This document shows positions 1 to 6,685 of a DNA stretch of 7,509 nt, one piece after another. Numbering within the stretch: position 1 is the stretch's first letter; each line of letters begins with the position of its first letter. Position numbers and translations under genes: made by a program. The notes beneath the pieces are model-generated. The model was not told the DNA's origin. It searched no databases and worked only from the letters and a program-made list of their open reading frames with translations. Origin of the DNA: Bacteroidota bacterium (GTDB lineage: Bacteria; Bacteroidota; Bacteroidia; Flavobacteriales; Flavobacteriaceae); assembly GCA_015767395.1 (NCBI GenBank), contig JADWMI010000016.1, forward strand, positions 4,552 through 12,060, read 5' to 3'.

Positions 1-666
1 GGAATGGTTGAAAATGTAGATGAAAATATTGCTCGTATTATGAAACAGTTAGATGAAATGGGTGTGGCTGACAATACCATTGTAGTTTTAACCTCTGATC
101 ACGGCGGACTGTCAAATGATGGTTACAAAAGTGAGCGTCATTTGGCAACATCAAATTTACCATTTAAAGCCGGAAAAGGTTGGTTGTACGAAGGCGGAAT
201 TAGAGTCCCTTATATTGTAAACTGGAAAGGGGAAATTAGCCCTAGGGTTGAAAAAGAATCAATTGTTTTGGGAATGGATTTAATTCCTACGCTGTTAGAC
301 CTTTCATTAAACAAAAAAATTGAAGGCATTGATGGAAAAAGTTTTAAAAATGTAATTGAAGGAAATGAAAAGTGGAATGATAGAACTGTATTTTGGCATT
401 CCAAAAAAGCACGCCCATACAGCACAGGAGACATTCCAACTTCAGTAGTCCGTTCTGGAGATTATAAATTAGTTCACTTTTTTGAAGCAGACAAAATTGA
501 ACTGTACAATGTCACAAACGACGAGGGCGAACTGGTTGATTTATCTAAAAAAGAACCTAAAAAAACAGCAGAATTATTCCAAATTTTAACAGATTGGAAA
601 ACGGCCTACTTAATACCTGAAAAAGTAAAAATATTTCCACCCAAGAGCACCAAAAATAAACAATAA
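1..666 (+). CDS. S1-family sulfatase, C-terminal part (5' end cut by window)
   Basis: This is the C-terminal half of a formylglycine-dependent sulfatase, which hydrolyses sulfate esters, here presumably on a polysaccharide or oligosaccharide. The reading frame is open from base 1, so the ATG at base 4 is internal: it aligns with about residue 273 of the downstream paralogue, and roughly 270 N-terminal residues, including the formylglycine Cys/Ser motif, lie upstream. Counting from that Met, visible family marks are the metal-binding S-D-H-G-G block (D32, H33), the A-G-K-G-W-L-Y-E-G-G loop with the sulfate-contacting lysine K58, the R-T-V-F-W-H-S motif and the C-terminal E-L-Y-N sulfatase signature. 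It is closely similar to the next gene along its whole visible length, including K-A-R-P and T-G-D stretches, but has a longer, Lys/Pro-rich tail of about 18 residues. Only 3 bp separate its stop from the next start. Family assignment is firm; the S1 subfamily and the sulfate position removed cannot be read from the sequence. Confidence 0.93.
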   Translation, partial: GMVENVDENIARIMKQLDEMGVADNTIVVLTSDHGGLSNDGYKSERHLATSNLPFKAGKGWLYEGGIRVPYIVNWKGEISPRVEKESIVLGMDLIPTLLDLSLNKKIEGIDGKSFKNVIEGNEKWNDRTVFWHSKKARPYSTGDIPTSVVRSGDYKLVHFFEADKIELYNVTNDEGELVDLSKKEPKKTAELFQILTDWKTAYLIPEKVKIFPPKSTKNKQ

Positions 667-669
667 AGT

Positions 670-2088
670 ATGTTGTTCAATAAACTAAAGTTTTTAAGCG
701 TATTATTTGTTGGAATACTGTTTGTACAATGCAAATCAGAACCAAAAGGAAATATTTCTCATACCGAAAAACCAAATATTTTAATTATACATGTTGATGA
801 TCTAGGATACCATGATTTAAGTGTAAACGGTTCAAAAATATACCAAACTCCAAACATTGATAAATTAGCAAGTGAATCTGTTGTGTTCAATCAGGCGTAT
901 GCAAATTATCCTCGTTGCGTACCTTCGCGTTATGCAATGATGACGGGGAATTATCCTATTCAAAATGGAGACGTACCTGATGATGGTTTTGAAGTAGAAA
1001 ATGTTCCAAATGATAAAAACTTTGTTAAAAACATAAAAGAAGCAGGTTATCAAACTGCATATTTTGGAAAATGGCATTTAGGAAGTAAAGAAAGTCTAAA
1101 ACAATTTGGATATGATTATAGTTTTGGCGCAGGTCACGCTGGTTCACCAATTAGTTTTTTATATCCTTTTAATGTTTTTAAAGGTAAAGGAAAGAACAAG
1201 AAATCTCCTGTTCCTGATGTAGATGATGTGAGTAAAGATGGTGATTATCTAATGGATGTTATGGCTAGCCAAGTTGCAGATTACATAAAAAACAGGGATA
1301 CTACAAAACCCTTTATGGCCATGTTTTCTTTTTATGCTGTACATCAACCTTTGGAAGCAAAAGAAGCTGATATAGAAAGAAATAAAGAAGAAATAAAGAA
1401 TTTTGATTACGGAAATCGACCTGAATTCATTAAAGAAGGAACCGGTCGTACAAAAATGCGTCAAAACCATCCAAAATATGCAGCAATGGTTGAAACTATG
1501 GATGAGAATGTTGGGGAGTTGTTGAAGTTGCTGAAAGAGCTAAAGATTGATGACAATACCATTGTAGTTTTTTCGTCTGACCACGGAGGGTTGTCTAATG
1601 ATGGAACAAATAGGCGAGATTTAGCCACTACAAATTATCCTTTGCGGGCAGGGAAAGGATGGCTGTACGATGGGGGTGTAAAAGTGCCTTTATTTGTGAA
1701 ATGGAATAAGTATTTTCAACCAAGAACTGAAGAAAAATCTATTGTTATGTTAATGGATGTGCTTCCTACATTATTAGATATTACATCAAACAAGTCACTT
1801 GAAACAGCAGGCGAAAGTTTTTTACCTGTTTTAGAAAATAAAGAACAATGGAGTGATAGAACCGTTTTTTGGCATTCTTCAAAAGCTAGACCTGTAAATA
1901 CAGGCGACACTAAGTCTTCAGCAATTAGAAAAGGAAATTATAAACTTATAAATTGGTATGTAGAAGGAAGAACAGAATTATATGACATTATAAATGACCC
2001 TTCTGAAACAGTTAATCTTGCTGAAGAAAAACCAGAATTAGTGGAACAATTATTGTCAGAATTAAACTCGTGGAAAGCTACTTTTTAA
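670..2088 (+). CDS. S1-family sulfatase, predicted lipoprotein
   Basis: A complete 472-residue formylglycine-dependent sulfatase that removes sulfate esters from a glycan. The N-terminus is a signal peptide (about residues 1-20) ending F-V-Q-C, so Cys21 is a likely lipidation site. Q at -1 is unusual for a lipobox, and the C-K-S-E that follows is only a weak match to Bacteroidota surface-export signals, so membrane anchoring is likely but the face is uncertain. Active-site marks are complete: metal ligands D43-D44 in H-V-D-D-L-G; the modification motif C83-V-P-S-R87, with Cys83 converted to formylglycine; K134 and H136 in G-K-W-H-L-G; H225; D304-H305 in S-S-D-H-G-G; and K329 in A-G-K-G-W-L-Y-D-G-G. 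The E-L-Y-D signature sits near residue 436. Length is normal for the family. The upstream gene is a close paralogue, implying tandem duplication. The Cys-type motif could be matured by an FGE-like or anSME-type enzyme, and neither is in the window. Substrate is unknown. Confidence 0.95.
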   Translation: MLFNKLKFLSVLFVGILFVQCKSEPKGNISHTEKPNILIIHVDDLGYHDLSVNGSKIYQTPNIDKLASESVVFNQAYANYPRCVPSRYAMMTGNYPIQNGDVPDDGFEVENVPNDKNFVKNIKEAGYQTAYFGKWHLGSKESLKQFGYDYSFGAGHAGSPISFLYPFNVFKGKGKNKKSPVPDVDDVSKDGDYLMDVMASQVADYIKNRDTTKPFMAMFSFYAVHQPLEAKEADIERNKEEIKNFDYGNRPEFIKEGTGRTKMRQNHPKYAAMVETMDENVGELLKLLKELKIDDNTIVVFSSDHGGLSNDGTNRRDLATTNYPLRAGKGWLYDGGVKVPLFVKWNKYFQPRTEEKSIVMLMDVLPTLLDITSNKSLETAGESFLPVLENKEQWSDRTVFWHSSKARPVNTGDTKSSAIRKGNYKLINWYVEGRTELYDIINDPSETVNLAEEKPELVEQLLSELNSWKATF

Positions 2089-2113
2089 TCAACTTTTATT
2101 TAAAATATCAAAA

Positions 2114-3106
2114 ATGAAAAAACTCTTTCTTTTTATCCTATCAATAATTCCTTTTATAGTTTTTAGTAACCATAACGATGGTATTGCTACTGGCTCACAA
2201 AATGAAATTCCTACTGTACAATCTACGCCTACATATAAAGTAATCTTAGAAGAAGACATCATATATGCTGAGGGATTGGGCTATGAGAATCTTAATAGCT
2301 CTAATGCTATCACAATGCCATTAAAGTTGGATGTTTATGTTCCTGACAACGATTTAAAAAACAGACCTGCTTATATGTTTATTCATGGCGGAGGTTTTGC
2401 AGGCGGTTCAAAACAACAAGAACGAATTATTAATTTGGCTAATTATTACACTTCAAGAGGTTGGGTCTTTATATCTATTGATTATAGACTAAAGAAAAAT
2501 AAGGGTACAGTACCACAAGAATGGAAAAATTATTCAACGAATGTTCCTAAAGACAAAGCGCGTCAGTTTTTAGCCATATATCCTGCAATACGAGATGCAA
2601 AGGCAGCGCTACGTTGGGTAGTTGCCAATGCTGATACTTATAATATCAATACTAACTTCATAACTGTAGGAGGAGGTTCGGCAGGAGCAATTACCGCAAT
2701 AGCTCTTGGAGTCTCAAATCCAGAAGACTATAGAGATGAAATGGATACCAATCAAGACCCAACCCTTACTAGCACAAATCTTGAACAAACCTATCAAATA
2801 AGAAGTATAATTGACCTCTGGGGGTCAAAGATTGCATTGAATGCACTAGAGGAAATTTTCGGTCATCAACGATTTGATAGTAACGACCCTTCATTATTTA
2901 TTGCACACGGAACCGAAGACCCTACAGTGCCTTTTAGAAATGCTGAAGATTTAAAAACTATTTATGAAGCCAATGGTGTGCCTCTTGCCTATTACCCATT
3001 AGCGGGGAAAAAGCACGGTGCTTGGGATGCCACAATAGACAATAGGCGCTTAGAAGAATTGGCTTTTAATTTTATTGTGGAGCAGCAAAATTTAATCGTG
3101 GAATAA
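2114..3106 (+). CDS. Secreted alpha/beta-hydrolase carbohydrate esterase (esterase/lipase-like)
   Basis: A complete 330-residue serine esterase of the alpha/beta-hydrolase fold, probably removing acetyl or other acyl groups from the glycan the locus targets. A signal peptide (about residues 1-18, ending V-F-S) is read with signal peptidase I cleavage. The oxyanion-hole motif H-G-G-G-F is at 91-95, the nucleophile elbow G-G-G-S-A-G puts Ser189 as nucleophile, D269 in G-T-E-D-P is the probable acid, and H301 in K-K-H-G-A-W is the catalytic His. The H-G-G-G and G-x-S-A-G pattern is that of hormone-sensitive-lipase/BD-FAE-type esterases, common in xylan loci. Between D-Y-R-L (123-126) and R-D-A-K-A-A (160-165) it has about 33 residues where the second esterase of the window has 12; this may be a lid or substrate-binding insert. 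It starts 25 bp after the preceding sulfatase. The chemical reaction class is well supported. The acyl group and polymer are inferred from neighbours; a peptidase or lipase role is less likely. Confidence 0.9.
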   Translation: MKKLFLFILSIIPFIVFSNHNDGIATGSQNEIPTVQSTPTYKVILEEDIIYAEGLGYENLNSSNAITMPLKLDVYVPDNDLKNRPAYMFIHGGGFAGGSKQQERIINLANYYTSRGWVFISIDYRLKKNKGTVPQEWKNYSTNVPKDKARQFLAIYPAIRDAKAALRWVVANADTYNINTNFITVGGGSAGAITAIALGVSNPEDYRDEMDTNQDPTLTSTNLEQTYQIRSIIDLWGSKIALNALEEIFGHQRFDSNDPSLFIAHGTEDPTVPFRNAEDLKTIYEANGVPLAYYPLAGKKHGAWDATIDNRRLEELAFNFIVEQQNLIVE

Positions 3107-3189
3107 ATTAAAACTAATGCCAACACCTCATATAAAAATGCTTAATTCAATAAATCAGAATGTTTAAAGACCAAAAACATATTTAATTT
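3107..3189. other. Intergenic gap between esterase and GH10, no clear signals
   Basis: This 83-bp AT-rich gap shows no stem-loop followed by T's and no clear match to the Bacteroidota promoter pair (TTG near -33, TAnnTTTG near -7). It could hold a weak internal promoter, but the sequence gives no positive support. A 16-codon frame at 3117-3167 has no sign of being a gene. Confidence 0.6.
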
Positions 3190-4953
3190 ATGGAAAAACG
3201 ACTTTTAATGAAACGACTTTTTTTTATACTATTAGCAATCATTTGCACTCACAATTTAATAGCTCAAGAAGTTAAATTGAATGGTCAAAATATTGTTGAT
3301 AATTCTAAACTTAAATACGCACGATGCAACCCTGATGTTGGTGAAGTTAAAAATAGCAGCGAAAATGGTAACGCAATTTTATCGTTTGAAACCATCGTTA
3401 GACCAAAGTTCATTTACAATGCATCTACTAGCATTCCATTAAAAAAACAAGCCTTGAAAAAAGGGCAAATTTTGTTGCTTTCATTTAAAGGAAAAACGAT
3501 AAAATCTGGTTTAGAAACTGGTGAAGCTCGTTTTTTATGGATTGTAAAACAAAATGACAACTACAAAGGAAATATTGAAGCAACTATAAGTTTACCCAAA
3601 GAATGGCAAACATTTTATGTGCCATTTACGTTAACTGAAGATGTGCAAGAAAAAGATTTAGGATTGGTTGTGCAATTTGGTTTCCCACCGCAAATTGGTC
3701 TTATTTCCGATATTCAATTTCAAGTATTTCCAAAAGGAACTTTGTTGGAATCTCTGCCAAAAACGGCTACAAAATATGAAGGAATGGAGGCCGATGCTGA
3801 ATGGAGAACAAAAGCATTTGAACGTATTGAAAAAAACAGGAAAGGAGATTTTACGTTACAATTTTTTAAAAACGGAAAACCTGTTGTAGCTGAAAATGTA
3901 ACAATTGAATTGCAAAATCATCATTTTTTATGGGGAGCAATGGTATATGCATCTGATATTACTTCGAGTATACCGCATCTTATATATTTAAAAAAAGGAT
4001 TCAACCTTGCTGTTTTAGGAAATGATTTAAAAATAAAAAGTTGGACTAGAGAAAAAAATAGGTTTAGAACGCTTGAAAGCCTAGAAATATTAAATAAAAA
4101 TAATATCAAGGTAAAAGGTCATGTCCTTATCTGGCCAGGCTTTCATTATTTAACACCTAAATTTGAGCAAAACAAAAACAACCCTAAGAAAGTTGCGCAA
4201 TTAATGCAGGATCATTTAAATGATGTTTTGAGTAAAACCAACGGGAAAATAAATAGTTGGGATGTTGTAAATGAGGCTTATACAAATAAAGATTTACAAG
4301 CAATAACAGGTTCTGAAGAAATCTTATACAATGGATTTAAAGTTGTAAATAAAATGCAGCCTAAGGTCGCCAGGTTTACAAACGAGTATGGTATTATTAG
4401 TAAAGGCGGAATAGATACACAAAAACAGCAATGGTATTTTGATTATATAAAACGTGTGGATAAAAATACTGGCGGTTTGGTAGATGGTATTGGATTGCAA
4501 TGCCATATGGGATCAGATTTAACAACTCCTGAAAGAGTTCTAGAATTACTCGATTATTACGGACAGTTAAACAAAAAAATTAGTATTTCAGAATTTACGA
4601 TGGATTTAACCGATTCGGACATTAGGTATCAATATACTTCCGATTTTTTAACGGCTATTTTTAGCCATCCAAGTGTAAGCGAATTTTTGTTTTGGGGCTT
4701 CCAAAATATCAATCCAAAAGCAGTAATTTATAATAACGACTGGAGTTTAGCACCCATGGGTAAAGCTTTTTTTGATTTAGTTCACAATAAATGGAAAACG
4801 AATATAACTAGCTCTTCAAACGAAAATGGAGTGCTTAAAGGAACTGGGTTTTATGGTGTTTACAGTTATCGTTTTTTGCATAACGGTAAATTAGTAAACG
4901 GTGAATTTAAAGTGCTTCCTGAAACAAATAATGTCATAAAAATACAATTATAA
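3190..4953 (+). CDS. Secreted GH10 glycoside hydrolase (endo-beta-1,4-xylanase-like) with N-terminal CBM-like module
   Basis: A 587-residue retaining endo-glycosidase, expected to cleave a beta-1,4-xylan-like main chain outside the cytoplasm. A signal peptide ends L-I-A before Q26. Residues about 27-180 look like a CBM4/9/22-type beta-sandwich (I-L-L-L-S-F-K, then E-W-Q-T-F-Y-V-P-F). A short linking domain (about 200-245) has the E-R-I-E-K-N-R-K pattern seen before divergent GH10 domains. The GH10 barrel (about 246-535) carries the acid/base E362 in W-D-V-V-N-E-A, the nucleophile E468 in I-S-I-S-E-F, N278/K281 in the F-N-x-A-V-x-x-N-x-L-K block, H439 and W502. A small beta-domain (about 540-587) follows. 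It is odd that G-H-V-L-I-W-P (310-316) has Pro where typical xylanases have His at the -1 subsite. An internal ATG at 3208 (Met7) gives an equally good signal peptide, so the start is not certain. The stop overlaps the next start by one base. Family is secure; plain xylan as substrate is not. Confidence 0.9.
   Translation: MEKRLLMKRLFFILLAIICTHNLIAQEVKLNGQNIVDNSKLKYARCNPDVGEVKNSSENGNAILSFETIVRPKFIYNASTSIPLKKQALKKGQILLLSFKGKTIKSGLETGEARFLWIVKQNDNYKGNIEATISLPKEWQTFYVPFTLTEDVQEKDLGLVVQFGFPPQIGLISDIQFQVFPKGTLLESLPKTATKYEGMEADAEWRTKAFERIEKNRKGDFTLQFFKNGKPVVAENVTIELQNHHFLWGAMVYASDITSSIPHLIYLKKGFNLAVLGNDLKIKSWTREKNRFRTLESLEILNKNNIKVKGHVLIWPGFHYLTPKFEQNKNNPKKVAQLMQDHLNDVLSKTNGKINSWDVVNEAYTNKDLQAITGSEEILYNGFKVVNKMQPKVARFTNEYGIISKGGIDTQKQQWYFDYIKRVDKNTGGLVDGIGLQCHMGSDLTTPERVLELLDYYGQLNKKISISEFTMDLTDSDIRYQYTSDFLTAIFSHPSVSEFLFWGFQNINPKAVIYNNDWSLAPMGKAFFDLVHNKWKTNITSSSNENGVLKGTGFYGVYSYRFLHNGKLVNGEFKVLPETNNVIKIQL
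3196..3221 (+). repeat. 11-bp direct repeat at the GH10 start
   Basis: The 11 bases AAACGACTTTT occur at 3196-3206 and again at 3211-3221, each just downstream of one of the two in-frame ATGs (3190 and 3208). The protein therefore begins M-E-K-R-L-L-M-K-R-L-F, as if the start had been duplicated. It matters mainly because it leaves the true start uncertain. Confidence 0.7.
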
Positions 4954-4955
4954 TG
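4951..4955 (+). promoter_or_regulatory. TAATG stop/start overlap between GH10 and sulfatase
   Basis: The TAA stop of the GH10 gene and the ATG of the following sulfatase share the A at 4953. No purine-rich ribosome-binding sequence precedes the ATG, so re-initiation by ribosomes finishing the GH10 gene is a likely way of starting translation. This ties the two products to the same mRNA and roughly to each other's level. The overlap is seen directly; coupling is inference. Confidence 0.75.
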
Positions 4956-6599
4956 AAACAATATGCATTCGTAATTTTAATATTAAGTGTCGTTCAAGTT
5001 TTTGCACAAACACAAAAACCAAATATTCTTTGGATTGTTTGTGAAGATATTAGTCCAACCCTCTCCATGTATGGGGATAATACTGCTAAAACCCCAACGC
5101 TAGATCAGCTTGCAAAAGAATCTACTGTTTACCATAATGCATTTGCACCTGTAGGTGTTTGTGCGCCAACTCGTTCATCAATCATTACAGGTATGTATCC
5201 AACAAGTATAGGTACTATGAATATGCGAACTGGAAAAGATGTGATGTCTTGGGGGGCAAGAAAATATGAAGCTGAAATTCCAATTACAGATTTGGAAGGA
5301 AACGCAATTAGACAATATTCTGCTGTTATTCCATCAGAAGTTAAATGTTTTACAGAGTACTTAAGAGCTGATGGGTATTATTGTACTAACAATCAAAAAA
5401 CCGATTATCAATTTGCTGCTCCAATAACCGCATGGGATGAAAACAATGCAAAAGCACATTGGAGAAACACTCCAAAAGGAATGCCTTTTTTCTCAGTTTT
5501 TAATATAGGCATTACACATGAAAGTCAACTTTGGAAGCAAACTGGCGCACTTACTGTAGATCCAAAAACGGTACCAGTTCCACCATATTTACAGGATACG
5601 GAATTGGCTCGAAATAATATTGCACGTCATTATAGCAATGTTGAATTGATGGATATTGAAGTTGGAAAGCTGATTAAACAATTAAAAGCTGATGGACTGT
5701 ATGACAATACAATTATCATGTTTTACAGCGATCACGGAGGTCCGTTACCACGACAAAAACGTGCCATTTTAGATTCAGGGTTAAAAGTTCCTTTTATGGT
5801 TAAAGGCCTTAAAAATTCAGAAAAAGGCAGCACAGATCGCTTGATCTCATTTACCGATTTAGCGCCAACAATATTGAGTTTGGCAAATATTAAACCACCA
5901 AAATATATGGATGGGGAAGCCTTTTTGGGTACCTATAAGGTTAAACCAAGAAAGTACATTTATGGTAGTTCTGATAGATTTGATGAAAGTACAGATAGAA
6001 TACGCGCTATTAGGAACAAGCGCTTTTTATATTTAAGAAATTATTTTCCAGAAAAAATAAAATACAAAGAAATTGGCTATAGAAGAAACATTCCTATGAT
6101 GAATGAATTACTGGAATTGAAAGAGCAACAACAATTAACTGAGGTTCAACTTGATTGGTTCAATACAAAAACCACAGAAGAATTGTACGATTGTGAGAAA
6201 GATCCTCACAATCTTATAAACCTAGCTCAAAATCCAGCTTATAAAGAATTGCTAAATACATTCAGAAAAGAAAATTTAAATAGAATTCAACAATTTCCAG
6301 ATTTAGGATTAATTCCTGAAGCGCAATTAATTGATATAATGTGGCCAAATTTTGAGCAACCAACAACCAATGAAGTTAAGGTAGCAGAAAAGGCAGGTAC
6401 TATTCAACTTAAATCTTCAACCAAAGGTGCTTCAATCGCTTATTTTTTAAGTGATAAACCCAATCTAGCGTTAGATTACAATAGCAATTGGAAATTGTAT
6501 TCAAAACCGTTAACCGTTTCAAAAAACACATACATCTATACTTTAGCCGAACGCATTGGTTATAAGGAAAGTAATATTGAAATGCATCAAATTAAATAA
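4953..6599 (+). CDS. S1-family sulfatase with C-terminal CHB_HEX-like beta-domain
   Basis: A complete 548-residue formylglycine-dependent sulfatase, secreted through a signal peptide (about 1-19, V-F-A before Q-T). The formylglycine site is C70-A-P-T-R74. The first metal-binding pair reads E31-D32 (C-E-D-I-S-P) instead of D-D, a variant I recall from a group of heparan-N-sulfatase-like marine sulfatases. H189 (T-H-E-S), D260-H261 (Y-S-D-H-G-G) and K269/R270 complete the visible active site, and E-L-Y-D lies at 410-413. It lacks the A-G-K-G-W-L-Y loop of the two upstream sulfatases and differs from them widely, so it probably attacks a different sulfate position or fragment. After about residue 470 comes an extra domain (G-A-S-I-A-Y, W-K-L-Y-S-K-P, E-R-I-G-Y-K-E-S) resembling the small C-terminal domain of chitobiase/hexosaminidases, also seen on sulfatases of marine bacteria. 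Its ATG shares a base with the GH10 stop, which suggests translational coupling and a joint task. Substrate is unknown. Confidence 0.93.
   Translation: MKQYAFVILILSVVQVFAQTQKPNILWIVCEDISPTLSMYGDNTAKTPTLDQLAKESTVYHNAFAPVGVCAPTRSSIITGMYPTSIGTMNMRTGKDVMSWGARKYEAEIPITDLEGNAIRQYSAVIPSEVKCFTEYLRADGYYCTNNQKTDYQFAAPITAWDENNAKAHWRNTPKGMPFFSVFNIGITHESQLWKQTGALTVDPKTVPVPPYLQDTELARNNIARHYSNVELMDIEVGKLIKQLKADGLYDNTIIMFYSDHGGPLPRQKRAILDSGLKVPFMVKGLKNSEKGSTDRLISFTDLAPTILSLANIKPPKYMDGEAFLGTYKVKPRKYIYGSSDRFDESTDRIRAIRNKRFLYLRNYFPEKIKYKEIGYRRNIPMMNELLELKEQQQLTEVQLDWFNTKTTEELYDCEKDPHNLINLAQNPAYKELLNTFRKENLNRIQQFPDLGLIPEAQLIDIMWPNFEQPTTNEVKVAEKAGTIQLKSSTKGASIAYFLSDKPNLALDYNSNWKLYSKPLTVSKNTYIYTLAERIGYKESNIEMHQIK
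6189..6213. repeat. 9-bp inverted repeat inside the third sulfatase gene
   Basis: The arms GATTGTGAG (6189-6197) and CTCACAATC (6205-6213) are perfect reverse complements around a 7-base loop, and would form a hairpin in the mRNA. They lie over the codons for residues D413 to L421, just after the sulfatase E-L-Y motif. No T-run follows, so it is not a standard terminator. By rough estimate one such repeat could arise by chance in a window of this size. Confidence 0.5.
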
Positions 6600-6685
6600 T
6601 TATGAAATCTAACCCTATTTATGGGGTGTAAATTTAAATGGATTGCAAACTCTTTTTTCAAACAACTATTAATTATAATTCAACC
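6600..6685. other. Intergenic gap before the last esterase, no clear signals
   Basis: This 86-bp gap is AT-rich. It has no strong hairpin with a T-run; the short ACCC/GGGT pairing near 6611-6626 is too weak. No convincing Bacteroidota promoter is seen. A nine-codon frame starting at 6602 and the in-frame ATG at 6638 are the only coding-like elements, and neither is persuasive. Confidence 0.6.

Noticed and set aside
210..434. Minus-strand open frame opposite the first sulfatase
   Set aside because: It overlaps a strongly conserved sulfatase domain, has no recognisable motif, and a similar mirror frame appears opposite the matching part of the paralogue (1716-1910), as expected from shared codons.
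2811..2828. Inverted repeat TTGACC/GGTCAA with a 6-base loop
   Set aside because: Only six pairs, inside esterase coding sequence and with no T-run after it; expected by chance at this length.
3117..3167. 16-codon frame in the gap before the GH10 gene
   Set aside because: Too short, no ribosome-binding signal and no recognisable peptide; the gap is AT-rich and such frames are frequent.
3668..3889. + strand open frame inside the GH10 gene in another frame
   Set aside because: It lies wholly within the well-supported GH10 coding region and has no domain features of its own.
6602..6631. Nine-codon frame after the third sulfatase
   Set aside because: Too short to support as a gene and lacks any leader-peptide or attenuator structure around it.
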